From Paraburkholderia guartelaensis (GTDB lineage: Bacteria > Pseudomonadota > Gammaproteobacteria > Burkholderiales > Burkholderiaceae): a stretch of DNA of 64,000 bases. The notes below the pieces were generated by a model. That model was not told the origin of the DNA and did no database searches. It saw only the letters and a list, made by a program, of their open reading frames with translations. The DNA is taken from NCBI RefSeq assembly GCF_004353905.1, contig NZ_SMOD01000014.1, positions 124,001-188,000 of the forward strand, in the 5' to 3' direction. Within the stretch, counting starts at the first letter, position 1. Each line of letters starts with the position of its first letter. Positions 11,385 to 20,444 of the stretch are shown here, in pieces. A program made the translations under genes and the position numbers.

Positions 11385-11502
11385 GGACTTGCGAGGCGCG
11401 CTTCTTCCGTGATCTCTCCGATGAAATAAAGTACCTCCGGCTGTAACCGGGATGCGTACTCGAACGAATTAAGAGGCAGCCCCGTCGTTCTGGAGACCGG
11501 TC

Positions 11503-12195
11503 ATGTCCGTACGGCTCGTTGCTATTGCGTTCCTTTTTCTTGTCGCGCCCGTTGCGGCGTCTGCGAGACCTGTCGTTGTCGAACTGTTCACTTCGGAAGG
11601 GTGCTCCTCGTGTCCTCCAGCAGACGCTTACCTGTCTGAGCTATCACGTGGGCGTCCGGAACTGCTTCCACTCGCGTTTCATGTGACGTACTGGGACGGC
11701 CTTGGCTGGCGTGACCCTTACTCGCTGGAAGCTGCCACGCAGCGCCAGGCCGAGTACAGCGCGCGTTTTGGTCAGAGCCCCTATACGCCGGAAATGGTGA
11801 TCGACGGTCAGAAGGGACTCGTGGGTTCGAATCGACATGCAGCCGAGGCGGCAATCGAGACCGCACAGAAAGCGGACGAGGCAGGGGTGGATGTCAGCGG
11901 TGTGCGCCACGGCGGGACGCTATCAGTCACGGTGGGGCCCGGCACCGGCCATGGTCGGGTCTTGCTGGTTGGATATGACACCGACCACGTGACCGAGGTC
12001 GGACGAGGCGAAAACACGGGTCGTACGCTCAGGGAGTCAAATATCGTTCGCTCAATACAAGCCGTCGGTGAATGGACGGGTGCTCCGTTGAAGCTCGAAC
12101 CTGCGGCGCCGGCCGGTGAACAGGCGGCAATACTGATCCAGTCGGCGGACGGAGCAATTATCGGCGCGGCACGCGTTTCCAACGGCGCGCATTGA
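11503..12195 (+). CDS. DUF1223 (thioredoxin-like) secreted protein
   Basis: A 230-aa protein with a signal peptide (about 1-21) and the DUF1223 hallmark VVELFTSEGCSSCPPADAYLSEL, where Cys34 and Cys37 form a CSSC thioredoxin-like motif. It also has FHVTYWDGLGWRDPYS and TPEMVIDGQKGLVGSN. The fold suggests a periplasmic thiol-disulfide or redox role, but the family's function is not established. It stands alone between the c-di-GMP gene and a lactonase-like protein. The C-terminal half is beta-rich. Confidence 0.88.
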   Translation: MSVRLVAIAFLFLVAPVAASARPVVVELFTSEGCSSCPPADAYLSELSRGRPELLPLAFHVTYWDGLGWRDPYSLEAATQRQAEYSARFGQSPYTPEMVIDGQKGLVGSNRHAAEAAIETAQKADEAGVDVSGVRHGGTLSVTVGPGTGHGRVLLVGYDTDHVTEVGRGENTGRTLRESNIVRSIQAVGEWTGAPLKLEPAAPAGEQAAILIQSADGAIIGAARVSNGAH

Positions 12196-12350
12196 GGCGG
12201 TCGGGAGGATGATCAATGCTGTCAGGAGCGCGTTTTAATTAATTCGGCGTACTGATTACATTCGGGATCGATGTTGCGAGAGAAGAGCGAGCGCGCAGTG
12301 CAGTGGCAGTTCCCCTAACGAAGTCATGTCTATCAGGCAAGGAGTTCGTC

Positions 12351-13463
12351 ATGTCATTTGTCACGTACGTTTCATCGTTTCCATTGCGAACCATCGCGTT
12401 CGCCGCAGCGCTGGGATTCGCTTCAAGCAGCTTTGCGCAAACCGCTTCTGATGTCGATCCGCCCGGGGCAGTCTATGTCATGTCGAACCAGCCTTCCGGA
12501 AACTCGGTTCTTGTTTATGCCCGAGCTACAAACGGAACGCTGACCTACATGGCCACCTATCAAACCGGCGGAAAAGGCGCGGGAACGGGAGCCGATCCGC
12601 TAGGCTCGCAGGGCGCGCTGACGTTGGATTCGGGCTTTCTGCTTGCGGTGAATGCTGGCAGCAATGATGTTTCGCTCTTCGCAATCGACGGCAGCAAGCT
12701 GACGCTGCTCGACAGAAAGCCATCGGGCGGTCAAATGCCCGTCAGCGTGACGGTCAAGGGCCCCATCGCGTATGTGCTCAATGCCGGCGGCACACCGAAC
12801 ATCAGTGGCTATTTTGTCGATGCGTTCGGCAAGCGCCTCGTTGCGTTACCCGGCTCGCAGCGGCCCTTGGCGGGCGGAACCACCGCCCAGCCAGCGGAGG
12901 TCCGGTTCGCGCCGGAAGGCAATGAATTGCTGGTGACCGAGAAGGGCACGCAGATCATCGACACGTATTCCGTCGGCTTTACCGGCTACGCCTCGACTCC
13001 CACCGCCCATGCCTCAAACGGCGTTACGCCGTTCGGCTTTTCCCTCACGACACGTGGTTACGCAATTGTCTCCGAGGCCGGGTCCGGTTCGGTTTCTTCA
13101 TACGAAGTCCAGGACGGCAAAACTCTTGATTCGATCAGCGCGTCGATCCCGCTGGGTCAGTCCGCTCCGTGCTGGCTCGTCACAACCGGGGATGGACGGT
13201 TTGCCTATACGGCCAACGCCGGTAGCGGCACGATCAGCAGTCTGCGCATTGCCGCGGATGGCAAGCTAACCCTGCTCAATGCAGCTGCAGGTACGCTCAG
13301 CGCTCCGCTCGACATGGCGCTCAGCAGTCGCAGCAAATTCCTCTATGTGCGTGAGGGCAACGGCGCGGTGAGTGGGTTTCGCGTGATGCCTGACGGCACG
13401 CTCGAACCGGTCGGTTCGGTCACCGGCGTGCCGCCTGGAGCGCAGGGGATTGCAGCGCGATAG
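12351..13463 (+). CDS. Secreted beta-propeller (lactonase-like) protein
   Basis: A 370-aa protein with a signal peptide (about 1-32, ending SSFAQ) and seven-bladed-propeller style repeats: GAVYVMSNQPSGNSVLVYARATNGTL, FLLAVNAGSNDVSLFAIDG, FAYTANAGSGTISSLRIAADGKL, FLYVREGNGAVSGFRVMPDGTL. These match the 6-phosphogluconolactonase/YVTN-like superfamily. Export argues against a cytosolic pentose-phosphate role, so it is called only lactonase-like. AAGGAG lies at a good distance before the ATG at 12351, which decides this start over the in-frame Met at 12303. Confidence 0.85.
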   Translation: MSFVTYVSSFPLRTIAFAAALGFASSSFAQTASDVDPPGAVYVMSNQPSGNSVLVYARATNGTLTYMATYQTGGKGAGTGADPLGSQGALTLDSGFLLAVNAGSNDVSLFAIDGSKLTLLDRKPSGGQMPVSVTVKGPIAYVLNAGGTPNISGYFVDAFGKRLVALPGSQRPLAGGTTAQPAEVRFAPEGNELLVTEKGTQIIDTYSVGFTGYASTPTAHASNGVTPFGFSLTTRGYAIVSEAGSGSVSSYEVQDGKTLDSISASIPLGQSAPCWLVTTGDGRFAYTANAGSGTISSLRIAADGKLTLLNAAAGTLSAPLDMALSSRSKFLYVREGNGAVSGFRVMPDGTLEPVGSVTGVPPGAQGIAAR

Positions 13464-13769
13464 GCGTTTCGCTCGCGTCAGGCGCGCTTGCTGAGTGGTT
13501 TCGGCTGCCGCCTGGCTGCCCAAAGCCGTCAAGTGCGCGAAGTCCCCTAACTTTTGCCGGATCGCACGGGTCCTGTCTCCGCCGCGTGCTCGGTCGCCTC
13601 ACATGGTCGTATTGGTTAAACTGAACAGGCGATCCTGCCCGCCGGCGGAACCAGGACTCTCCATAGCCTCCTGCCGTTTTTTACCGACTCCATATCGAAG
13701 TACAACGCATTTCGACGGGTTGTTCGGCACGTCGAGCATGGATCCAGCGCGTGCGAGGTATATCGGACT
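13464..13769. other. Intergenic region, no gene seen
   Basis: About 306 bp between the propeller protein and the NB-ARC regulator. No convincing reading frame, strong terminator or operator was found. It presumably holds the promoter of the downstream regulator, but no good -35/-10 pair could be fixed. Confidence 0.4.
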
Positions 13770-16535
13770 ATGGGCGGCGAGACAGTCTATCGATTTGGTG
13801 CGTTCGAGCTGCTGAGAGATCGACAACTTCTCTTCTATGCCGGGACGCCCGTGCATCTCGGAAGCAGGGCACTCTCAATACTCACTTCGCTCGTCGAAAG
13901 AGCGGGTGCGCTCGTCACAAGGGAGGAATTGATCGCCGCAGCCTGGCCGACCACGATCGTCGATGACAGCAACCTGAAGGTCAATATCGCGCATCTGCGT
14001 CGAGTGCTCGAGAAGTATGACCGGCGGCAGACCTATATCGCCAACGTCCCGGTCCGCGGCTATCGCTTCACGGAGCCCGTGAGGCAAGAGCACGTGGATA
14101 CCATTACCTACAAGTCAGTGGCACGATACATACCACTTCCGACTGCGAGCCCGTTGATCGGCCGCGCGAAGGAGGTCGTGGCCGTGTGTAACGGCATCAA
14201 CAAAAGCGGCTTCCTGACGATTGCGGGCGCGGGCGGCGTCGGGAAGACCTCAGTGGCGATTGCCGCTGCTCAGTGTCTGGCCAATCAGTTTTTCGACTGC
14301 GTTGCCTTCGTCGATCTCGCGACTGTCAACGATCCCCAATTCCTCGCATCGGCTACCGCGTCCGAACTCGGTATTCGCTCGGACAGTGAGGATCTGCTCG
14401 GTGCAACGATGCGATCGATCAAGGACCAGTTGATGCTGCTCGTGCTCGACAATTGCGAACACCTGATTCCCGCCGTCGCCGCAGCGGCGGAAAGGCTCGC
14501 TATGGGCCTCCCAAACGCAAAATTCCTGATCACTAGCCGTGAACCCCTGCGCTTGGCGCGGGAGCAAGTGCTCAGGATCGACCCGCTTGAGGTTCCAGCG
14601 AACGGTATCGAAGCTGGCGATATGGTCACAGTCCTCAGTTTCTCTGCTGTCGACCTGTTTGTGACGCGTGCGTCTGAAGCGTCCGGCTACAAACTCGTCG
14701 ATACCGATTGCTTGACCATTGTCGATATTTGTCGCAGGCTCGATGGCATACCCCTGGCGATTGAACTCGCCGCCTCACAGACGGTGACCTACGCTCCAGC
14801 AAAGCTGCTGAGTCTGCTGAGGAATCGATTCGATCTGCTGGACCATGGCACTGACAAGGTGCCTGCGCGTCATCGGGCACTTCGCGCGACACTTGAATGG
14901 AGCTATGGGCTCCTCTCTGCGCACGAAGCAGCCATCCTTCGAGCTTTGGCCGTCTACGCTGGCGCATTCACCGTGGACGATGTCGTCGCTGTTGCGCCCG
15001 CGGCTGGTGTTCCTTCCAGTGCGGCACTTGAGGGAACAGCCGCTCTGATATCAAAGTCGCTGTTGTCCGCTGACTCGCGGGAGGACGCGCTGCACTATCG
15101 CTTCCTTGATAGTACCCGTGCGTTTGCGGCCGACCGGCTCTTCGATGACCCGAACTGCAATCAGATCAGGCAACGCCATGCGGAGCATATTTGTGTATTG
15201 CTGGAACGCTTGCAGGGCCACTGGGAAGATGACATTACGGCGGTTCGGCTAACGAATTCCGCTGGAAGAGTTGCCGATGTGCGCAGTGCTTTGACGTGGG
15301 CGTTCGGCAGCGATGGGGCAGTCGCGCTGGGCGTTCGGATCACGGTGGCGGCCATCCCGATGTGGGAGCATTTATCGCTTCTTGACGAGGGCATCGCGCA
15401 CTTGTCGCGTGCGCTCTCGGAGGGGCGCGCCGCCGGATTGACCGACATTGGTGCCGAGGCGCGGCTGCAACTCGCGCTGGCAAGTTCGCTCATGTACGCG
15501 CGCGGTTTGACAAAGGCGGCGGATGACGCATGGAATCTTGCCTTGTCATTGGCGGATCGCTCAGGCGAAGTCGAATGCCGGCTGAAGGCTCACTGGGGAC
15601 GTGCGGTCTACGATATTCACATCGGCCGACCGACGGATGCAGCGCATCGGCTGCACTTCTTCGGCGAACTCTGTCGAATGCTAAGCGATCAATCCGCGGC
15701 CCCAGACGGTGAACGGCTTTTGGCTGCGGCCGAGATGTACCTCGGCGATTTTCCAGCAGCGAAGGCGCGGCTGGATCGTCTGTCGGCTTTGTGTTTGGGA
15801 GGGGGAAAGCGCGTCGGCCACGCCCACTTTCAAATCAATCGCGCAGTTGCGACCAGGACTACGCTCGCAATGCTCCTATGGTTGACCGGGGAGCCTGAGA
15901 AGGCAGCTGAGCTTGCGGAGAATACCGTCCAGGAGGCGCTCTCATCGGGACACGCGCTTTCGCTGTGTAACGTGTTGTCGCTCACCGCGTGTCCGATTGC
16001 ACTCTGGAGCGGCCGGATTGACGATGCTGAGCGCTATATCGACCTACTACAGCAACAGTTCGAGCGTGGCAGACTAACGCTTTGGGCACAGTCGAGTCGT
16101 TGCTTGCGAAGCGTATTGATGATTCAGCGCGGACAGCAAAACGGGATTGACTTGCTGGACCAGTCGATCTCTGATCTGCTCGTTGCCGGCTCTGCCATCC
16201 GCGCCCCGATTTACATGAGCATGCTTGCGGAAGCGCTCGCGCGGGGCGGGAGAGTCGAGGAAGCACGGGCGACGATCGAAGCAGCACTCGCGCGCGCAGC
16301 GGCGCAGCACGAGCGGTGGTGCCTGCCGGAGCTGCTGCGTGTGGACGCCGCGATCCGCTCCTTGCAGGGCGCACCCAGGAGGGCTGAGGGGCTGCTACTG
16401 GAAGCGATCGAACTCGCTGAGGAAATGGGTGCAGTCGCGTGGCGATTGCGCGCCGCTGAGGATCTTCTTGCACTACGGACTGCGCTCCGTGACAGCCGGG
16501 CGGAACCGGTTCGCGGCTTCCGATCGCTGCCATGA
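13770..16535 (+). CDS. Winged-helix / NB-ARC ATPase regulator with TPR-like C-terminus
   Basis: A 921-aa regulator. Residues 1-104 form an OmpR/PhoB-type winged helix (YRFGAFELLRDRQLL, LVTREELIAAAWP, VNIAHLRRVLEK, IANVPVRGYRF). Residues 125-420 form an NB-ARC/STAND ATPase with Walker A GAGGVGKTS (153-161) and Walker B-like LVLDNCEHL (224-232). The remaining ~450 residues are helical and TPR-like, probably the ligand- or partner-sensing part. STAND proteins act as ATP-driven switches that oligomerise when activated. No receiver domain is present, so control is not by phosphorylation. The target may be the secreted protein encoded downstream, but that is only proximity. Confidence 0.9.
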   Translation: MGGETVYRFGAFELLRDRQLLFYAGTPVHLGSRALSILTSLVERAGALVTREELIAAAWPTTIVDDSNLKVNIAHLRRVLEKYDRRQTYIANVPVRGYRFTEPVRQEHVDTITYKSVARYIPLPTASPLIGRAKEVVAVCNGINKSGFLTIAGAGGVGKTSVAIAAAQCLANQFFDCVAFVDLATVNDPQFLASATASELGIRSDSEDLLGATMRSIKDQLMLLVLDNCEHLIPAVAAAAERLAMGLPNAKFLITSREPLRLAREQVLRIDPLEVPANGIEAGDMVTVLSFSAVDLFVTRASEASGYKLVDTDCLTIVDICRRLDGIPLAIELAASQTVTYAPAKLLSLLRNRFDLLDHGTDKVPARHRALRATLEWSYGLLSAHEAAILRALAVYAGAFTVDDVVAVAPAAGVPSSAALEGTAALISKSLLSADSREDALHYRFLDSTRAFAADRLFDDPNCNQIRQRHAEHICVLLERLQGHWEDDITAVRLTNSAGRVADVRSALTWAFGSDGAVALGVRITVAAIPMWEHLSLLDEGIAHLSRALSEGRAAGLTDIGAEARLQLALASSLMYARGLTKAADDAWNLALSLADRSGEVECRLKAHWGRAVYDIHIGRPTDAAHRLHFFGELCRMLSDQSAAPDGERLLAAAEMYLGDFPAAKARLDRLSALCLGGGKRVGHAHFQINRAVATRTTLAMLLWLTGEPEKAAELAENTVQEALSSGHALSLCNVLSLTACPIALWSGRIDDAERYIDLLQQQFERGRLTLWAQSSRCLRSVLMIQRGQQNGIDLLDQSISDLLVAGSAIRAPIYMSMLAEALARGGRVEEARATIEAALARAAAQHERWCLPELLRVDAAIRSLQGAPRRAEGLLLEAIELAEEMGAVAWRLRAAEDLLALRTALRDSRAEPVRGFRSLP

Positions 16536-16580
16536 CCGGCGCTTTTCTGACTTTCCCCAGTTGACGCCGAAACGGCCCCT

Positions 16581-16606
16581 TGCAGCCGAATCCGGTTGCG
16601 GCTGCA
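16581..16606. terminator. Hairpin after NB-ARC regulator
   Basis: Perfect 8-bp inverted repeat TGCAGCCG / CGGCTGCA with a 10-nt loop, 45 bp after the regulator stop. There is no T-run, so an intrinsic terminator role is only possible. Confidence 0.3.
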
Positions 16607-16758
16607 ACGTACCTGTTAGTAAGTTCCAGTAAGTTTGAAAGGTCGCGGCAATCATTCCTTCATTCGGGATATCTAAAGTCGCAGCGTCGTGCCCACGTTG
16701 TGTCAGACAGAGAGCCAGAAGATTAAATCGATTTCTTCATAATATTGGGAGTCTGTAC

Positions 16759-18375
16759 ATGCAAACAATTTTCCTGCGGCCTGCGATTGCCCTCACCTTG
16801 ATCGCGGCCGGCGTGGCTACCCAAGTGGCCCATGCAAGCCAGTTTCAGCCCGGCAACCTGGTCGTCAGCCGCGGCGTTTATGACAATCTGTCGAGCAACG
16901 TTCAACCGGGCACGGTGCTGCCGCCGAATTGCGCAAGCACGCAAGGCGGCTGCTCGGCAGCGACTGGCGCGACGAACGACGGTACGTTTCCGTACGTGTT
17001 CAACAACGCGATCTATGACGGGAGCTTCGGCATCACTGCACGAGCCTTCCTTGACCAGATCACGCCGGGCGGCCGGCTCGTCAACACGCTCGAGGTGCCG
17101 AACAGCATGCATCCGGGCCACGGTGGCGACCAGATGGTGACGAGCTTCTCGTCGAAGTCGGAAATGGCGCTGAACCTCTCAACGGACGGCAAGTATCTGA
17201 CGTTCATGGGCTACGTCGCCCCGGTCAACGCCATCGATGTGTCCAACTCGAACACGCCGGGCGCAGTCGATCCGACCAATCCGGTCGGCGAGAACTTTTA
17301 TCGGGCAGTGGCGCGTGTCGATGAAAACGGCCAGTTCAAGTTCACGGAAACGAACGCGTACAGCGGTAATAATGGCCGTGCCGCGATCCTCAACAACAGC
17401 AACGGCCAGAACATCGTCTACACGTCCGGCAACGCAGGCAACGGTGGGAACCCGCAGCCGAACGGCGTCGTACTCGGCGCCGGCGCGCAGGTGATGGACG
17501 AATCGAGGCAGCACGAAGCGCAGCAAACGCCGGGCACGCCGACGCCCGTCGGCAGCTTTTCCGTTACCGAACTTGGCGACAAGGCCGACAAGATTGGCAA
17601 GGACGACAACTTCCGCGGCCTGACAATCTACAACAACGTGCTGTACTACACGAAGGGCAGCGGCGGCAACGGCGTGAACACCGTGTACTTCCTCGATACG
17701 ACAGGTACCGCATGCCCGAATGGCGTGGGCGTGCCGGCGCCGAACGCGAAGCTGCCGACCCAACCGCTCACGTATAGCGCCGCCACGCTGCAGGCCAACG
17801 GCCTGCCGAGCAACATGTGCGTGCTCCGCGGCTTCCCGACGACGTCGAACAAGGCGACGAATCCGACGCACTTCCCATTCGGCGTGTGGTTCGCGGATGC
17901 GAATACGCTGTACGTGGCGGACGAAGGCGACGGCTACGCGGGCGGTTCGGATCTGTACACGCATGCGGCCGCGCAGCAACTCGCCGGTTTGCAGAAGTGG
18001 GTGTACAACGCGAAGACGCAGAGCTGGACGCTGGCGTACACGTTGCAGAACGGCCTGAACCTCGGCAAGCCGTACACGGTGGACGGCTATCCGACCGGAG
18101 CGAACCAGGCAACAAATCTGCCGTGGGGACCGGCAACCGACGGCCTGCGTAACCTGACGGGCCGGGTCGAGGGCGACGGTACCGTGATGCTGTGGGCGAT
18201 CACGTCGACTGTCAGCGGCAGCGGCGACCAGGGCGCGGACCCGAACAAGCTGGTGGCAATCCGCGACCTGGTGAAGAATACGACCGCTCCAGGCAACCGG
18301 GAGCAGTTCGTCACGGTGCGTAGCGCAGGGTTTGCAGAAGTGTTGCGCGGCGTTTCGTTCACGCCGACGCACTAA
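16759..18375 (+). CDS. Secreted protein of unknown function
   Basis: A 538-aa protein with a clear signal peptide (about 1-26, ending QVAHA). The mature part is rich in Asn, Gly and Thr and contains propeller-like strands such as GNLVVSRGVYDNLSS, LNLSTDGKYLTFMGYVAP, GLTIYNNVLYYTKGSG and FADANTLYVADEGDGYAGG. That suggests an NHL/YVTN-like beta-propeller exported to the periplasm or outside. I do not recognise a named family or catalytic residues. It stands alone, followed by a strong GC hairpin. Function cannot be assigned. Confidence 0.82.
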   Translation: MQTIFLRPAIALTLIAAGVATQVAHASQFQPGNLVVSRGVYDNLSSNVQPGTVLPPNCASTQGGCSAATGATNDGTFPYVFNNAIYDGSFGITARAFLDQITPGGRLVNTLEVPNSMHPGHGGDQMVTSFSSKSEMALNLSTDGKYLTFMGYVAPVNAIDVSNSNTPGAVDPTNPVGENFYRAVARVDENGQFKFTETNAYSGNNGRAAILNNSNGQNIVYTSGNAGNGGNPQPNGVVLGAGAQVMDESRQHEAQQTPGTPTPVGSFSVTELGDKADKIGKDDNFRGLTIYNNVLYYTKGSGGNGVNTVYFLDTTGTACPNGVGVPAPNAKLPTQPLTYSAATLQANGLPSNMCVLRGFPTTSNKATNPTHFPFGVWFADANTLYVADEGDGYAGGSDLYTHAAAQQLAGLQKWVYNAKTQSWTLAYTLQNGLNLGKPYTVDGYPTGANQATNLPWGPATDGLRNLTGRVEGDGTVMLWAITSTVSGSGDQGADPNKLVAIRDLVKNTTAPGNREQFVTVRSAGFAEVLRGVSFTPTH

Positions 18376-18415
18376 AGCCAGCATGGGCCGCTTGTCGGTC
18401 CTGGCTGGAAGCGGG

Positions 18416-18438
18416 GCGGCCCGGAATGTTCGGGCCGC
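18416..18438. terminator. GC hairpin after secreted protein gene
   Basis: Perfect 8-bp stem GCGGCCCG / CGGGCCGC with a 7-nt loop, located 40 bp after the stop at 18375 and between two convergent genes. The following bases (tctgctg) are not a good T-run; it may work bidirectionally or act as an RNA stabiliser. Confidence 0.45.
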
Positions 18439-18513
18439 TCTGCTGAATTAGACGCACTAGCTGGGGATTCCTCATCGATCAGGCACCGCAGAGCCAGCGT
18501 GCCGCCGCATCCA

Positions 18514-19389
18514 CTAACCGCCTTTCATTGCGGCGCGTACGAACGCAACAAAGCGCGCCGTAACGGGATCTTTCCGAATGGAAGGCCATGCGAGCCCCAC
18601 GCGCCACTTCGCCTCCTTGCCATGGAGCGGCAGTACCGTAGCATCCCGCAGCAGGTGTCGTGCGCGAGAAGGGATGAAGGCGATGCCGACTCCCGCGGCC
18701 ACCGACGTAAGGACCGACTGGATGTCCTCGGCCTGCTGTGTCACTTTCGGCACAAAGCGATGCCCGGCGCACCATCGGTCGATCTGTGCAGCCAGCCCCG
18801 GCCCGCGTGGACGCAGCAGCGAGATGAAGCCGATTTCATTGAGCACGTCCAGATTCGCAGGAAGGCGTGTGTATTGAAGCTGTGGCGGCAATGCGAGCGC
18901 CAGTCCCTCGTCGACAACCTTGAACGATGACAGACCTTCCGCGGCCGGCAAGCGAAGGAAACCGGCATCCAGCTTGCCCGCCAGAAGACGGCGAGTTTGC
19001 TCTGCGGAAGAGAGGTCGCTCAGCGTGACGGCGACACCAGGATGCTGCTGTCGAAAATCGGCAATGAGTTTCGGCACGATCGTCAGTACGGACAGGCAGA
19101 TCCCGATGCGCAGGTGACCATGCCGGCCGCTGCTTGCTTCTCGCGCACGCAGCAGGATTTCATCCGCGTCGCGTACGAGCGCCTGCGCATCGGCCAGGAA
19201 CGTCTCGCCAAATGGCGTGAGCTGCGCACCGTGCCGACCCCGCTCGAACAGCCTGCCACCAAGGCTCGCCTCCAATGCGCCGATCTGCTTGCTAAGGGTC
19301 GGCTGGCTCATGTGCAGCGCATCCGCCGCGCGACTGAAATGGCGCAGTTCGGTGACCGTCAGAAACGTCCTCAGTAATTTCAGTTCCAT
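18514..19389 (-). CDS. LysR family transcriptional regulator
   Basis: A 291-aa LysR regulator. The winged helix is at residues 1-60 (LLRTFLTVTELRHFSRAADALHMSQPTLSKQIGALEASLGGRLFER) and the periplasmic-binding-protein-like effector domain at about 90-290 (HLRIGICLSVLTIVPKLIADFRQQHPGVAV, VAAGVGIAFIPSRARHLL). The start is the Met opening MELKLLRTF, typical of the family. It lies downstream of, and on the same strand as, the 4-hydroxylaminobenzoate-lyase-like gene, 380 bp away; a regulatory link is possible but unproven. Confidence 0.92.
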   Translation of the reverse strand: MELKLLRTFLTVTELRHFSRAADALHMSQPTLSKQIGALEASLGGRLFERGRHGAQLTPFGETFLADAQALVRDADEILLRAREASSGRHGHLRIGICLSVLTIVPKLIADFRQQHPGVAVTLSDLSSAEQTRRLLAGKLDAGFLRLPAAEGLSSFKVVDEGLALALPPQLQYTRLPANLDVLNEIGFISLLRPRGPGLAAQIDRWCAGHRFVPKVTQQAEDIQSVLTSVAAGVGIAFIPSRARHLLRDATVLPLHGKEAKWRVGLAWPSIRKDPVTARFVAFVRAAMKGG

Positions 19390-19769
19390 TCGGAAAAGTA
19401 ATCATTTTGGTAAGAACATTCATTTTACTGATTGACAGGCAAGGAGTTCAATACAGACGTCTCCCACTCGAAAATCACTCGCAATGCCAACCCGAAACTT
19501 GACGACTGACCGCCCCCGGACGGCGCCTGAATCTGACGCCATCGGCAAGACGGCGGTCGACAGCGAGTCCGATGCGACCTTGGTCAGCAACTCCGGTTCG
19601 CGTAAAGGGCGCAGTCGCCGTGCGCGCTTCGGCGACGTGACGCACGAGACACAACCTCGCGCAGCGACAGGTGCGATCGCCATAAGCTTTGCTGTCGTTT
19701 CTCGCAGGCACTGGCCGCGTTGAGCACAACTGTGTTCGAAAAGCGGCACGTGATCGGTCCATGAACACT
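19390..19769. other. Intergenic region between LysR and lyase-like gene
   Basis: About 380 bp. Short open frames exist on both strands, but none has recognisable family features or a good ribosome binding site. It could be an eroded gene; no remnant could be identified by eye. Confidence 0.35.
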
Positions 19770-20321
19770 TCAGCGCCGCGGCGGCTTGACGTCGAAGGCA
19801 ATGCGTCCCGCAGGCAGAAAAGTGAGCGAGACGACGGCACCGCCCTTGACTTCAGGAAAGTGATGGCTGCCCGGCGCGGGTGCTGTCCAGCCGCCATAGC
19901 ACCAGCCATTCGGACCGGCGAGCGCCGCGCCTTCATTGAGCGGCACCACCAGATTGATCTCGCCATAGGGGTGCAAATGATAGTCGGCGCGGAAGCTGCC
20001 TTCCGGGTTGTCCTGGGTGTTGTCCGTGCTGTCCAGCAGCACCGCGGTGGCGCTGAAGAAGTGCGTCTCCGCGCTCGGCACGACAACTCGTGAGCGACGA
20101 TAGCGCGGACCCGCGATCTCAGTGTCGGCTGCCCAGCCTTCCTTAACGCCGGCGGTAATGAGTCGCGACAGATCCCCGTATAACGCGCTTTCAACGCCAT
20201 ATTTCGCATTCAGCCATTGCTCGACCTCAGGGCTTGCGGTCATGTCCTTGATCTCATGCAGCAAGGGGATAAAACGCGCGACAAGTTCGTCACGGGTGGT
20301 TGCAAATTGGGTCTGAGACAT
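19770..20321 (-). CDS. DUF4863 / 4-hydroxylaminobenzoate lyase-like protein
   Basis: A 183-aa protein. From memory it resembles the DUF4863/PnbB family, whose characterised member converts 4-hydroxylaminobenzoate to protocatechuate with ammonia release in 4-nitrobenzoate degradation. Visible features are an N-terminal helical part (VARFIPLLHEIKDMTASPEVEQWLNAKYG) and a cupin-like C-terminal half with HxHxxGEINLVVPL (DYHLHPYGEINLVVPLNEG) and GWTAPAPGSHHFPEVKGG. The histidines could bind a metal. No nitroreductase partner lies nearby, so the substrate here is uncertain. The Met at 20321 is chosen because AGGAGCGAGG lies just upstream. It is divergent from an AraC regulator. Confidence 0.7.
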   Translation of the reverse strand: MSQTQFATTRDELVARFIPLLHEIKDMTASPEVEQWLNAKYGVESALYGDLSRLITAGVKEGWAADTEIAGPRYRRSRVVVPSAETHFFSATAVLLDSTDNTQDNPEGSFRADYHLHPYGEINLVVPLNEGAALAGPNGWCYGGWTAPAPGSHHFPEVKGGAVVSLTFLPAGRIAFDVKPPRR

Positions 20322-20411
20322 TCTGGACCTCGCTCCTGTGTGCGTCGGCGGCGGCAGTGGTTGGGAGCGGCCATTCTTGCTCATGACGTACGTTCAATCC
20401 ATAATCAATCG

Positions 20412-20434
20412 ATCGTATTTTCTATTGAATCGTA
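20412..20434. promoter_or_regulatory. Possible AraC-type direct repeat in divergent promoter region
   Basis: ATCGTA occurs at 20412-20417 and again at 20429-20434, 17 bp apart, inside the 123-bp region between the divergent lyase-like and AraC genes. Direct half-sites of this kind suit AraC proteins, but the repeat is short and may be chance. Confidence 0.25.
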
Positions 20435-20444
20435 CAAATCTCTG

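Noticed and set aside
17179-18384. 401-codon frame opposite the exported 538-residue protein
   Set aside because: Shadow frame without start signals or domains.
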